DNA from: Ichthyophthirius multifiliis
Lineage: Eukaryota; Ciliophora; Oligohymenophorea; Hymenostomatida
NCBI RefSeq assembly: GCF_000220395.1
Contig: NW_004086175.1
Location: forward strand, 23,671 to 87,670
Direction: 5' to 3'
Length of the DNA stretch: 64,000 bases
Below, one piece after another: positions 23,544-37,949 of the stretch (its first letter is position 1; every line of letters starts with the position of its first letter). A program made the translations under genes and the position numbers. Below the pieces are notes generated by a model that made no database searches, had not been told where the DNA came from, and saw only the letters and a list, made by a program, of their open reading frames with translations.

Positions 23544-26500
23544 TCAAAAAATCTTAAAGCCTTTTTTAGTATTGCTATTTAAATATATTTAAATAATTTC
23601 TTATTTGTTCTCTTCTTTTAAGTTAAGTAAATTAACCAAAACAATTAAATGTTATTAAGCTTCATTATATTGCTGACTATTTTTACTAAATAAAATAACA
23701 AAGTTATATAATCATTGATAATAAAAAATAAAATACTTTTTATTATAACTTGCAGTAAAAAATTTCAGAAAACTATCTTGAATAGCCTAATAAGTGGATA
23801 TATTATATTCTTGAAGTTATTTTTCTAATTCTTATATACGTTTTTTTAATTACCCAATCTAAAATAAAATAAAAAACTAGCATTAAATTTTTATTTACCT
23901 ATAATTAATTTTTCTCCTCATCTTCATCTAAAACTTCCATTTCTCTATTTAAATTATAAATTTTTTATTTTAACTATTCGATTTCATCTTACTAGTTCCC
24001 TTTAAGAATTTACATTTACTAAATGCTTGATTTCAATTAATTGTTTTATTTTTAAATGTTATTAATTTCTAGTTATTTTTCATCTAAATCTTTTTATAAT
24101 TAATTGATTTAACCCAAAAATTTCTCTTAAATTTTTAATTCCAGATTTTTTATATTTTATGAGAATTAGCCAAAAATGCTATTTGATTCATCTTCTTCTT
24201 TTATAACTACTTTATATTATTATTCCTCTTCTTCAGAAATGCTTTAGTTTATATTAGTTTTTATCTTTTATAGGCTCATTTTAAATTTCTATTGTAGAAA
24301 ATTATAGAGAATTTCCTTTTTAAGCTTTTTTTTCTCTAGAAATTTTTGATGATGATTAATTTAATATTTATGAATATTGATCAAAGCTTAATTGTTCAAT
24401 TAAAATAGTTAATAAATATTTTATATTATTTGATAATTAATCAATATACGATTCTAATTATAAATAATTGTCTATTGGAAGTAAATTAATTCCCATTTTT
24501 TATAATAAAGTTGAATTTTGGATAAAACTTATTATTGAATTTTCAAGTTTTTATATATATTTTTTATCTAAAAATTGATTTTCTTATTAATCTTCATTCG
24601 ATGCTTATATTTATTGAATCTTTTATCCTAAGTCTTATATTGAAAGTATTAAGTTTTTATTTTCCTCTTAGATTTTTATTACATTATTATTTTAATTTTA
24701 TATTTAATTATCTGATTATTTTTATAAGCGTTTATTTTCTAGTATTGTAAGAAAGTATAATAAAATAAATTTATTTCGTTCTATTAAGAAATTTTCTTTT
24801 TAAATTTGTTATTATTTTATTTATTCATTTAAACTTTTTTACTAAGTTTAAACATTTTTTTTATTTCTTAATCCTTCTAAAGATAATAAAAAAAAATTAG
24901 AATAAATTTTTTTATTAATTTATTTATTTTATGATATTATATTTTATTAATTTTTAACTTAAATATCGTTTTTATTATTAATTTCTTCTAATTATTATTC
25001 AAAATAAATTTAAGCTTCTTCTAAATTTTTTTGTAAATTTTAAATTTAATTTTAGTAATTATCATTTTCTCCTTATAGAATTTTCATTTTTTTTTCTAAT
25101 TCATTTATTAAAGAATGATCACTTGAATTTTATTTTTTTAAAGTTTCAATATTTTCTTATAAAATCTAATTTTTTTATAAACAATAGTTATTTTCACATT
25201 AATTTTTTTATGGTTTTAAAATTTGTCCATTTAATAAATTTATTTAATTATTCTTTTAGTTAATAATTTCCTATTGTTTTTCCTAAAAAATTTTTAACTC
25301 TTATATTTAATTATTTAATTTCAAAAACTAGTTATTTTTCTATTCAATTTCCTTATTTTTTTATTAGTTTTCTTCTTTTATTTAACTTAATATTTACTAA
25401 GTTTCTAAAAAGGATTACTTACTTGCATCCGATTCATTATTATTTTTTATAATTACTTTTTATAAATTATTTAGTTCAGTATTTAATTTCTATATATCAT
25501 GCATTTTTTCCTAAATTTCGTTTTTTTATTCTTTTAAATCATTTTTTAACTAAGATATTAAATTTTTATTTTTTAATAATTCTTCACTTTTTTTACTTAA
25601 TTCGATATTAAGTTCTTATATAACTTTATTGTTTTTTAATTAATTATTTTATTCTAAAATAAATTTTTCTTTTAACTCTTAAATTTCTTTTAAATTTTCT
25701 TCTTTTACTTTATTTTCAAATACTTAATTATGTTCTTTTTAAAAAATTTCAATTTTATTATTTTCATGTTGCTAATTTTTCTTTAATTTTTCAAATTCAT
25801 TAAATATTTCTTAGTTTTATTTTTCTAAAATACGATTTTAATCTTCCAAAGACTTTTTTTATTCTTCAAAATTTGATTTTTCTTTCTAAAAAAAACATAA
25901 TTCTTCGTTTAAGATATATATTTAATTTTTTAGATCTCCAATTTACTTTAAAAGCTATTATTTTTCTGTTTAAAAACTTTCTAAAATGGTTTCATTCTAT
26001 GAAAATAGATTTTAATTCTCTTATAATAATTATTTTTTTTCAGAATGAAAAATTTAAATTTAAGCCTAAGCCTAATATTTTTCTTCCTATTCTTCTTAAA
26101 TTTTTTTATTTTCAAAAACATCATTTTTTTTCTACAGATTATCTTTGAGATATTGAATTTCGTTTTCTTTTTTAAAAATTTCTTATTATTATTCATAAAT
26201 AAACTCATCTTTTTCCTAATGAACAGCATCATTTTTTTCTTAAAAAGCCCTCATTTAATCAAAGAAATTTTCTTTTAATTTGGAAACTATATTTTCATTA
26301 TCTAAAATAAGATTTTATTTTTCTTCTAAAAGCAAGACTGTTTAATTTTTAAATGAATCGACTTTATTTTGAAATTCTTCTTTTTTTTTTCTTCTTCATT
26401 TAATGATTACTCATTCATCCATTTTTTTTTCTAAAATTCAAATTCAATAATTAGGATTTCAAAACTTTTAATTTTTTTAATTATTCTTTAATTTTTTCTT

Positions 26501-28992
26501 CCCATTTATTCTTTTCTTCTTAAAAATTTTCTTTTAATTTCTCTAATTCATTTTACGTTTTAATTAAAAGTTTTTTTTTTCTTAAACTTATTCTTTTAAA
26601 TTATTTTAGGCATCAATTTATATCTATATTTGTTTTCTTGTGGATTATAAAATATGCTCATATTCTGAATTTTTAATTTGATTTTTTTCTTAATTATCAA
26701 TGAGAATTCTTGTTTTTTCATCTTTCATTTCTTATATATATTTTTCTAAAATAGTCACCTTTTTTTCTATATTTTCATTATTTTTCTTTTCGTTTTTATT
26801 TTCATTTTCTTTTTAAATTATTTTTAGTTACAAATTTTAAATTTATTTTTACAAAAATATAATTTCTTCTTATTTTTCTTTTGATTCTTTTTCCATTTTT
26901 TATGTTTTTTTATAATTTTCTTTGTCGTTTTCTTCCATTTTTTTCTTTAAATTTTCAAATAAATCTTCTTATTTTTATTCTTCTTATTTATTTTCTTATT
27001 AAATTTTCATTTTTATTTAATATTACTTAATTTTAGTTTCTAAAAAATCTTCTCTTTTACTAAAATCTTCTATTTTTTTTCGAAACTTCCTATTTTTTAA
27101 CTTAAATCTTAAATAATTTACTCTCTTTATATATTTTCTATTTTTTCTTTTTCGAATTTCTATTTCCAATTCGAAATTTCATCATGAAATAAATTTTCTT
27201 AAACTTGAATTTTTTAATTTAATTTATCAATAAAGTTTTCAAGTTTTAATTTTTCAACCTTTTCTTTGTTTTTTTCATCAATATAAGATTCATTTTCATA
27301 AAATATCTCTTTTTGCTTTTCAATATTAGCTATTTTTTCTTATAAATATAATTTTTATTTGTTCCAAAAAGCTTCTTATTCCTTAAATTAATTTAATGAA
27401 TCTTCCAAAGCTTTGCTTTTTTAGACTTCTTTTGTTAATTTTACTTCTTAAAAACTGATTTGATTTTCTAAATATTATATTTTTTCTAAAAACTCGCTTT
27501 TATTTTATTAAAGCAATTAAAGGAATTCATTTTTGATTAAATTTTTTTATTATTCTAATTCATTTTTTTGTATTTCTATTTTTTTCCTTTCTAAATATTA
27601 CAAATTTTTTAATTTTTAATTTTTTTCAATTTCTTATTTTTCCAAAAATTCAATTTTTTCAACTAAATTACTTGTTTTTTCTTCTAAAACTTTAATTTTT
27701 TCTTCATTTTCAATTTAATTTTTTATTTTTAATTCGAAACAATTTTTATCATTTTCTAAATTTTTGATTTTGATTTTTTTCTGTTTTAATATATCTTCTA
27801 AAAAATGTTGTCTTTCTTACAATTCTTATTTTTAATATTCCCATTCTTATTTTTATTATTCCCATTCTTACTTTTATAATAAAATTTCCTACATTTTTTC
27901 TACTTAAATATTATTTTTTTCTTACCAATCTTCATTTTCTTTATTTTGATTTTCAAAAATTCTTTAAAACTTAAAATTTTATTATACTTCTTAATCTAAA
28001 CGTTCATAAAGCTAACAAATTTACATTTAAAGACTTTAACATTGTGAAAAATAATCATTTTTTTCGTTTAAAATTTAGTTTTTTTCATTTAAAATAATAT
28101 TGATTTCATTCTCGAATTTAATTTTAATTTTTTAAATTTTCTTTTCTTTTTTTTCAACTGATTTTTTCAAAAAATTATTTTCGTTTTCAATTTTTTTTAT
28201 TTTTTCAGATATATTTTCATTTGAAAATACAATTTCATTTTTTTTGTCGCTAAATTTTTAAGAATAAAAAGCTTCTTATGTAGATTAAAGATTTTTTTCG
28301 ACTAAAATTTTCAAATTTTCATTTTATTTTTCAAAATAAACATTTTTTTCTAATAATAGAATATTTTATTCTTCGTAATAATTTATTTTTTGTAACAATT
28401 ATTCATTTTAAACTAATAAATTTTTATAGTTTATATTCAAATCATTTATTTGTTGTAATAAAAGGTCGTTTTCTATAATTTTTTAATTTAGTTTGGATTC
28501 TTTTTCGCTTTCTCTTTCCAATATAATGTTGATTTAATTTTTTAATTGGGCTGCTTTTTATTTTTTTTCTAAATTTTACTATTAGAAGTTAATTTTCCAT
28601 TCAAATTCATTTTCATTTTCTTTTTTTTGTTCATAAAATTTTGTTATTTTTTCATATATTTTATTGTATATTTACGGATTTGCTTGTTTTTTGAAAAATT
28701 CGTTTATTTTTTCAAAAATCTTTAATTTTTTTTACAATTTTCTTAGTTAAGTTTCCAAATAAATGCAATATTTGAATAAATTAATATCATTTAAAATATT
28801 TGATTTTTATTTAGTAAATAAATTTGGTTTTTATTATTTTTATTAGGAATTTTATGAGGATTAGGGAAATTTTATATTATCTGTTTCTTTTATTTTATGA
28901 AATAATTGACAGGAATTCGATTGAATTCTATGATTTTGAGGATTCGAAGAATATTCTAAAGATTTTAATGGAGACAATTAATAATTATACAT
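23544..28992 (-). CDS. giant coiled-coil protein, golgin-like with possible GRIP-type C terminus
   Basis: Start ATG 28992 (MYNYQLSPLKSLEYSSNPQN). A polar N-terminal segment of about 60 residues is followed by some 1,600 residues of almost continuous coiled coil (for example LEKKNVYFEKQNENLK-type heptads and a short WEQQKQEWEYQKQEL repeat). Frame changes near 27000, 24800 and 23900 need introns, such as GTAAATAAAA..TTTTAG near 23857-23896 and one near 23700-23755. The C terminus (YQAIQDSFLKFF, then HLIVLVNLLNLKEENKQEII) has the length and hydrophobic pattern of a GRIP domain, which binds Arl1 at the trans-Golgi. That fit is by eye. Stop TGA is at 23546-23544. Alternatively it is a basal-body or cortical coiled-coil protein. 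Confidence 0.7.
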
Positions 28993-29501
28993 ATATATTT
29001 TTTTTTTCTTTATTTTTTTTTTAATTTTTTTTTTTAAATTTTTTTTTTTGTTTATTAGTATTTATTTTTATATTTTATTTTTAACGTAAAGACCAATTTT
29101 TTTTTTTTTTTTTTTTTTTTGATAAAAAAAAAAAAAAAAAAAAAAAAAATTATTAAAATAAATAAATTTGAAAAAAAAAAATATAAATTTATTATAAAAT
29201 AATTATAATTTTTTTTGTATATATTTATTTATTTTTATGTTAATATTATTTATTCAAGAAAGAAATAATATAAATTGTAAAATAAATAAGCATCAAAATT
29301 TATATTTTATTAAGAATAATAAAAATAAAACAACAAATGAATAATAATTGTTAAAATCATTACTTTTTTAAAAATTTTATTATTGATTTTAATTAAAATA
29401 ACAAGAATTATTTTTTAAGTTTTTCATAAGATAAAGTAAATTATATATTATTCATTTTTTAAATATTTTAATTTAATTATTATAACTATAAATAAAAAAG
29501 A
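28993..29501. other. divergent promoter region with poly(T)/poly(A) palindrome
   Basis: About 510 bp separate the start of the golgin-like gene (minus) from the start of the ankyrin gene (plus). It contains the long T-run/A-run inverted repeat listed separately. Nothing protein-like is seen. Confidence 0.6.
29097..29149. repeat. T24-GAT-A26 inverted repeat
   Basis: A run of 24 T is followed by GAT and 26 A. It would form a near-perfect hairpin. It lies midway between two divergent gene starts, so it may be a nucleosome-excluding promoter element. Homopolymer lengths of this kind are also prone to assembly error. Confidence 0.8.
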
Positions 29502-32500
29502 ATGAAAAATTAAAGAGTTAAGTTCAAATTAATTATAATTAAACCACTCTCTTCAATAAATTTAAATAATATTAAAATCATTAGTAAAATACAATTTTTT
29601 ATTTTATTTTATTTTTTTTATTTTTTTTTAAAAAAAAAAACATTTTATAAAAATTAAAATAAAGTCAAACAGAACAAACAGAGTTATTCTTAAATTCTTT
29701 AGATAATTTATTTTAAAAAAGTAATTCGAATAGATATAATTTAAATCAAATTACAGCTAAGAGCAAATAAATAAATAGTTGTTTAACATAAATAAAAACT
29801 CCAAAACGAATAAATTAGCCTTTAAAAAATTTGTTATTAATAAATAATAATTAAACATAAAACGTAAAAAGCAGAAAGAAAGATTATTTTAAAGAAAATA
29901 CAAATAAATTAAAATTGAATTAATAATCTTTAAATAATAAAAGTGATAATAAATAATATAAAATAATAGAAAAATCTCAAAAATAATTCCGAATTATTAA
30001 TAAGTTAATATAAAATAAAAAACCTAACGTAAATTAATCGATTTAATTTTTAAAAAAAGAATAAGAAAAAAATAATGATATTATTAGTCAAATATCCAAA
30101 AAGAAAATATAAATTCCATATATTAATATTCAAAATTATCATAAAAGATAAAAATAAAAGAAAAGTTGTAATAAATATAATTATAAATTTAATAAGAAGA
30201 AGAAAGAAATATATTATATAAAAAACAAATGATTTAAAACCATCTGTAAAATCCTCATGTGATAATTCCAATTAAAATAAAATATTGTTTTAAAAAAATT
30301 CAAAATCAAAAAGCTTCGATAGATCTTAAAAATATGAATTAAATAATGTTAATTTTTTAATAAGTTCACTATAACAATTGTAATTATAAAAAGACATAAA
30401 AAATCAAGAAAATATTTATAAAAAGTAAAATAGCTATTCACCAAAAAAAATGGAAAGCCCTTTATAAAATAGATTTATTGAAAAAAAAGAAACACAAAAA
30501 GAAAAATAGAAAGATAATTAATTTTTTAAAAATTAGAAAATTAATGAATTTTAATAAATTAAAGTTTTAATTAACTAATAACATTCAATGAGAAATGAAT
30601 AACTTCATAAAATTATTTAAGATTAGAAAAAAATCGAAAATTAAGACTAAAATTAAACTGAGATTATGAATAATTAAGAATAAATTAAACTGAAATTTAA
30701 AATAATATAAAGATTGAAAATTAAATATAAAACATTTAGGATGAAGAAATTAAGAAGAATATAAATAATAGAATAAAATTTAAATTTAATAATTATAAAA
30801 TGATTTCGAAAATTTAAATTACAATATATAAGATTTAATTACTTAAAATTAAAATTAAAAATAAAAAATATTAAACTAAAATCAAAAACATTCAAATGTA
30901 AATCAAGAAATTTAACAAAATAAATAAAATCAATTAGAATTAGAATTAGAAATAAAAAATGATGATTATATATAAAATTTAAATTTAGGTTAAGAAAGAA
31001 TACGATCGTTACCATATTTAAAAGAAGAAGAACATTTTAAAAATCAAAAATCCATTGAAGAATTTTAATATGAATCTGAATTAAATAAAATAATATCATA
31101 GTAATCAGAAAATGAAGAAAAAATACTAAAGTATCCCGAAAACAGTAATAAAAAATAAAAAAAGAGTTTAAACATGACATACTATTCTCTGAAAAATGAG
31201 TAAGTATAAATAAATGTAGTATCGCCAGATAGTTAGGCTCCTAGTAATAGTAATTAAAAGAAAAATCATAAAATGTTTTCATTTGAAAAGGAATAAATCC
31301 AAGAATTAACGAAAAAAAATTAAGAAATAAATAGTCAAACTTTAAATAATATTTCAGAAAATAAAAATGAAGAAGATGAGCATCAATAATAAGAAAATCG
31401 ACTAATTTATTAAAAAAAAGAAATTTTTTTCCCTAAAAATAAAAAAGAAAATCTGATATTTTGACTCCACTATAAATATAATAAATATAAAATTCTTGGA
31501 AAATCTAAAAAAGAAATAAAAATAAAGATATTTTTGAAGAAAAGAGGTTTTCGATATAAAATTTATATGGAAATCACTAAAAAATAATATTTGATTTTTA
31601 AAAAGAGCCTTAAAATTTTCAAAAAAAAAACGATATTATATTCCACAATAACTAAATAAAAAAAGGACAAAGTAAAACATTTTTTTTCACCAAATAAATG
31701 ACCTAAAACAATACAACTATTAAGAAGATTATCTAATAAAAAAATAAGACACTGAATTCGATAAAAACAGTAGAACTTTATTTAGGAAAATAAACTAATA
31801 TTTTAAAACAAAACATTAAACTAATCAGACTGAAAAAAATACTAATAACTTGAATAATGCTAAATAAAATACATAAAAAGATTTTTATTAAAAAAAAACA
31901 TAAAAATATTGTATAATTGATTAATTTTCAAAACTAAATTAGAAATAATAATCTTATTAAGAAAATATACATTAAATTAAACCACAATTTTAAAATTCAC
32001 AAAATAAAAGGTTAAGCAAAAAAATTGTTATTAGGGTTATTAATCCACCAGATGAAGAAACTTAAAAATAATAAATTTAATAAAGTCAATAAAGTATTAT
32101 AAATGCTGAAACTTATGAATTTGTACTTGAATCGTAAATTCTAGATAACAATATTTCTTCTTTGAACAGTATAGAAGATAATATTCATAAAAAATATGAC
32201 TCTTTGGATCTTACCTGTGGGTATTTGGAAAACTTTAATGGTTAAAAAGAAGAAGATATAAATGATGACACAATTAATTTAGATAATAATCAGAAATAAT
32301 AATCAATAAAGGAATAAATTAAGTACTAAAACTCTTTATCTTTTATTATTGAAAGTTAATAATTTTGTTAAACTAATTCTTAATTAAAAAATATTTAAAA
32401 TACGAATTTTTTGCATTTTGCAAAATAAAATTGTTATAAATTTATTAAAAATTACCAAATTAATTATATAGAAAGAAATATTGATTAATACTTTTAATTT

Positions 32501-33514
32501 AAATCCAAAAAGTAAATAAAAAAATAAAATAAAATTAAAAAAAAAAATAAAAAGAAATGAATAATTTGTTTAAATAAATTTATAATAACTTTGAATAAAA
32601 ATGTAAAAATTTAGAATAACTAGTTAATATAGAAACAGAATAAACTTAACCTTCTTAATAACTAAATTATGAAATTAATAAAATAGATTTATAATAATAG
32701 ACATATAATTAATAATCTACAAACTATTTAATTCTTGAACATATATTCTAAAAAGAGCATGCAAATATAAAACTAATCCAAAGTGACAGAAATATAGCAA
32801 AGGAAACTGAATCATCATCTTAAGAATCATTAGATGATAATTTAAATTCATCAAATAATGAAAATTAAAATATATTAGGAGATAGAGATTTTGATTTCTT
32901 TAATAAAAATTAATTTGTTTATGATGAAGAAGATTATGAAAATACACGAGAATAATTTGCACTTTCAAAAGGTTATTTAGAACCATTAGAAACAAGTCAG
33001 TATTCAAACTTGTTTGAATAATTAAAAGAATTAATTGTACCAGTCTTAAGTGGAATAGATGAATAATATATTACATAGATTTTAAAAAATAATCATAAAA
33101 AATAGGATTTAGTTATCAAAAATTATATTAAAAAACATTATATGCGTAAAAAATTATTATATATATAAATATAAATGTTTAAAATAAAAAAAATAAAAAG
33201 AAAAAAAATTTGAGGAAATTAATAAGTTAATTGATGATTTAGATATTAAAACTAAAAGAATAAATACAAAAAATATATAGCTTAATGAAAGCGAACTTTT
33301 ACACGGAGAATTTTATGACTTTGTGCAAATAGAACATGAATTTTATAAATAAGATTTCATAAAATAATAATATTAAGAATATAATAATTTTATGAAAAAC
33401 GAATAAAAAAAAAACGAAACAAATTAATCAAAAAAATTAGAATATAATTAAATATGTAGTAAAGAAAAAATTTCTTCTACTCCGAGAAATAATAAAAATG
33501 AAACAAAAAATGTA

Positions 33515-33559
<45 letters not shown>

Positions 33560-35184
33560 TATTATAATTTTAAAAATAATTTTCATTAAACCTATATTTA
33601 AAATACCATAAATCCAAGCTAAATTGAATTAAATAATAATTAATAAATAAAAACTATTCCTTCCATCAAAAGTTCTAATACTTCAAGTCATAAAAGTACT
33701 TAGAGATAAAACCAATAAAGTAAAATTAATATTCCTTAATAAACAGAACCTACATTTAAAAGTTAATTTTCTTATAAAATTGAAGAAGAATAATCTATTA
33801 GAAATTTCAAAAGTTTATAACCCTATCATGCATTGACTATTAAAACAACGTTTTATTAATTTAATTTATATTTTTTATTTATTATTATAAAAGTACTCCT
33901 ACAAGTTTGAAATCGAAATCGGGATAGGTCTATAATTCTACTATTCCGACAAGCAATAATTACCAAAAGACTTCAACTTTGCAATCTTAATAATCAATAC
34001 TCAATATTTCAGAATCATTAAAAAATAAATATTAAGTATTATAAATTTATTATATTAATAATTATATAAATGTACTAATATTTTATTATAATTTTATATA
34101 AAAAGGACATTATCTAAAATAGTAATGAAAAAAATAAGTATTTATATTTTTAAATATGTATAAATATATAAATATTTTTTTTAAATATAATTTTTTCACA
34201 AACAAAAGAAACGTATCTGATGATTAGAAATAAAATAATATGTTATTAAGTAAACATTAAAATAGATCAATAATTAGTTAAAACGAATAAAAATAGTAAT
34301 AAGAGAATTAAGAAACATAAGATTTAAAAATTAGAAGAAAACAATTAACTGTACCGCATTCAACTCAATATAAATTAAATAATTTAAAAAATTTGCAATA
34401 AGGAAATTAATATAATCAATAATCTATAATAAAAAGTTAATAAAATATATCAAATAAATATTATGAGTAGAAAGAATTAGAAGATAATTATAATAAGTAA
34501 GATGCTATAAGATAAAGTTCTATTTAATAAATAAACGAATAATAAATAGAGTTTCAATAATAAAACTAATAACAATCTTAAAAATAAAAACATTTATAAT
34601 ATACATCATTATAAAATGTTGAGAAAGTATATAAAATTATTAATTTATTTTATTTGTAAAAATTATTAATTAAAAAAGAAATCTATGGATAGATAAGATT
34701 TAGTTATGAGAACACATTTTTAATAAATAAAAAAGCGGAAAAATTTAACTCCTATATAATAAGTTTTTGAAGCAATAAAAGAAAATAATATTTATGAAGT
34801 TATAAAAAAATTAAAATTAATTTTTTTTTATTTTTTAAAGATTGAAGAGTTATTCAATAAATATTATAATATTCCTATTGATTCAAAAGATGAAGATGGA
34901 AATACATTTCTAATTGTAGCTTCTTAGGTAGGTAGTAAAGAACTTATAGAACTTTTAATCTAAAAAGGAGCAGATATAAATGCTTATAATGTTTTTTATT
35001 TTAATAATTTTTTAAATTTTTTATCTATTGTTTTATATATAAGAATGATGGAGATACAGCTTTACATAAAGCCAACTTTTATTAATACCATAATGTAACA
35101 GACTTATTAATTTAAAGCGGAGCACATCAAATAAGATAAAATAATAATGGATATAGTCCTTGGTCATTTTTCTAATCAAAATGA
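29502..35184 (+). CDS. large Gln/Asn-rich protein with C-terminal ankyrin repeats
   Basis: The proposed start is ATG 29502 (MKNQRVKFKLIIIKP); the 5' exon junction is unresolved. From about 29650 to 34630 the translation is low complexity, rich in Gln, Asn, Lys and Ser, with acidic patches (EDYENTREQFALSKG near 32940) and a poly-Asn tract. Several frame changes indicate short introns, for example 33849-33895 and one ending near 34680. The last 150 residues hold ankyrin repeats: DEDGNTFLIVASQVGSKELI (34893 on), IQKGADINAYN, then after a short intron NDGDTALHKANFYQYHNVTD and LLIQSGAHQIRQNNNGYSPW. Stop TGA is at 35182-35184. It is probably a scaffold protein. Whether all upstream exons belong to the same transcript is inferred from continuous compatible frames from about 32000 to the end. 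Confidence 0.65.
33515..33559 (+). repeat. AAT triplet repeat encoding poly-Asn
   Basis: About 14 AAT units in frame within the Gln/Asn-rich ankyrin gene, giving an uninterrupted Asn run. Confidence 0.85.
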
Positions 35185-37086
35185 AATTATCATTGATAAA
35201 ATATTTAAAAAAATAAATGTTTATGTAAATAATTAAAGATATATATTTTTAAGTATATTATTTTTTATAACTTTTTTTAAAAAAAATTACTAATATTTCA
35301 TAAAATAAAATATTAAATATATTATTTTATTTATTATTACCAAATAATATAATAATTATTAAAATATTAAATATCTTAAATTTTGTATATTCATTATTCT
35401 TGATTAATATATATAATCATATTTAAGAAACCTTCATTGTTTTTAATTTTTTTTTTTTTTCAAAATAAAGGCTTTTTAAACATAAATAAAATTAGATATT
35501 ATTCTTAATCTATTTTAAAATAATTTTTTATTAATTAAACAAAAGTTATATATTATATTAATTTTAAAGTCCTAATTTTAATTTTATATTAATATTTTAT
35601 TAATGTTATTTTGTAACTTTAAAAACTATTATTTTATATTTATTATATAAATAAATATTTGGATTAATTTTTTTAATTAATATCTTAAAATCTTTTTATA
35701 ACATAACATTTAAAAAATAATAATAAGAATTATATATCATATAAATTAATTTACATGTTTCAAAATATTTTAATAAAATATTAACAAATTATGTTATCAT
35801 GAATATAAAATTTGTTAAAAAAGAAAATTGTTATTATATATTTACATAAAAATTTTAAATATTAAAATAAATTATAATATATTATAAAAGATTTTATATT
35901 TTTTTTAATTTAAAATAATTTATATAAAAAAATATAATATCTTTATATTATTTAATTTATTAAATTTAATATAAATTTAATTATTACTTTTTCCACACTC
36001 TTTAGGCTAAATAAAAATAAAAAATTCTTTATGAAAAAAATACATATAAATATGAAATATGAGAGATGAAAATAATAATATAAAAATGGAAAATATAAAT
36101 TATAGATAAGGTAGTAAATAATAGAATCATTATATTTATTCTTAAATTAATATATACTTACTTATTAAAAAATATTTAATAATTATATTACTTTTTATTT
36201 TATTAAATATATAAAAATGAAAATAATATTATTAAGAGCATTATTTAAAAAAAAGTTAAGTTAAAATGTATTAATCAATTAAAACTTATGATGTATATAT
36301 TTTTTTAATATTTAATGTAATAAACAAATACATTTTTTTTATAATTTTGTAAATATAATTATTTACTATAAAATAAAATTTATTTATTTAATAATTTATT
36401 TCAGCAAATTTTACATTCTTATACAATTTTAATATGTATAAGATTGCTTGATTTGCTTTAAATTATAATATTTTATTTTTAAATAATTTTAAATAAATTA
36501 TTCGATTAAATTTTATGGGTTTATATATAAAAGTTTTAATTAATAATTATGTTTATTTATAAATTAATATATATTATATATTGCTGTTACAAATTAAATA
36601 CTGAATTTATTATTTGACTATTAGACAATTTGTAAATATTTTTAAGATAAAACTTATAAGGAAATTATTTAAATTTAGTAACGCTAACATAGTTTAAGTT
36701 AAATATTAAATTAGAGGGTAAACTTTTAGTTTTGATTAAAAATTTATTAAAATTATAAAATAAATGGTAAAAAATAATTAAACTTAAAATTTAAAATGAA
36801 TAAATAAAAATAAATATGACAAATACATTATTTTTTTTAATTAAAGAAAAAATATAATATAATTAAATTCTATATGAATATATAAAAAAAATATATTAAT
36901 GTAATTATAATAAGTAAAAACTTTTAATTGAATTGATATATAATCAAAATTAATTCAAGGCTAAATATTAACAAATTAAATAAATAAAAATTTTATTTAT
37001 TTAAAAAATATTTAGAATATCATATATAATTATTCTTAATAAATATTTTATATTTTATTTCAATAATTTAAAAAAAAATAGAAACT
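35185..37086. other. gene-poor, extremely AT-rich region
   Basis: About 1.9 kb with almost no G or C and no protein-like frame in ciliate code. It is the longest clearly non-coding spacer in the window. Confidence 0.6.
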
Positions 37087-37480
37087 ATGGAATTATAGAA
37101 AAAAATAAAATTATATATAAAAACAACTTAAAATAGAAAAAAAAAGAATTTAAACATTATATATAGAATAAAAACATTAAGCAAGTAAACAACAAAAATA
37201 GCTTTAAAATCACGATTAAAGAACATATAGTTTTAAATTAAAAAATTCAAAAAAGAATATATATTATTAAAAAATTCAATCGAAAAAAAATAATAAAAAA
37301 AGTAAGAAAAATAGCAAATAAAATGTAATCTTGTAAAGAATTAAATAATTTAAAAACATAAATAAAATTAGACAAAAAATATTAGCGAGATATAAATAGA
37401 AAAGTTCATGTATAAGAATACTATAAAATCTATTAAATTAATTAATAATATAAAAATATTAAATATAAAAAATATATTTA
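37087..37480 (+). CDS. possible small basic coiled-coil gene
   Basis: ATG 37087 (MELQKKIKLYIKTTQNRKKK) opens about 120 codons of Lys/Gln/Asn/Ile-rich helical sequence that continues without TGA. The composition alone could produce this in A-rich DNA, and no family is recognised. Confidence 0.3.
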
Positions 37481-37620
37481 AATACCTGTTATTTTTTTTA
37501 AAAAAAATAAATAAATTATGTCGTAGTATTTACAAAAAATATTAAAAAAATATAAATAGAATAATTATAAGATATATATATAAATATAAAAAATATAAAT
37601 ATTAAATTAAAATATAAAAA

Positions 37621-37645
37621 AATATATATATATATATATATATAT
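37621..37645. repeat. TA dinucleotide tract
   Basis: About 12 TA units in a gene-poor region. Confidence 0.8.
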
Positions 37646-37949
37646 TTATTTATATATATATAATTATATATAAAATATTATTATATATATATAAATTATT
37701 CGTATTTAGTTTTTTATTTTTATGAATTTTTTTATAATAATTTATTCTTTACATTTCGATAATTTTCGTATGGAGATTTTTTTTTTTTAACACTCATCAT
37801 TAATTTTTTTTTATTTTTTTACAAAAATATTTTTTCAGGCATTGACTATATTTTATTCTTATATATAAATTAATTATAATTATATATACTCCTTTTTTTT
37901 TCTTTCATTTATAAATTATAATTTTGAAGAAAATGTAAATATTAATGCT

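Noticed and set aside
25873-26278. Three overlapping ORFs on both strands, Phe- or Lys-rich
   Set aside because: They lie inside the golgin-like coiled-coil gene; the plus-strand ones are antisense of Lys/Glu-rich codons, hence Phe/Leu/Ile-rich.
28824-29024. 66-residue plus-strand ORF MVFIIFIRNF...
   Set aside because: Antisense to the N-terminal exon of the golgin-like gene, which reads as ordered Ser/Asn/Gln-rich protein from ATG 28992.
30050-30271. 73-residue minus-strand ORF with a hydrophobic stretch
   Set aside because: Antisense to the Lys/Asn-rich exon of the ankyrin gene; the hydrophobicity is the mirror of AAA/AAT codons.
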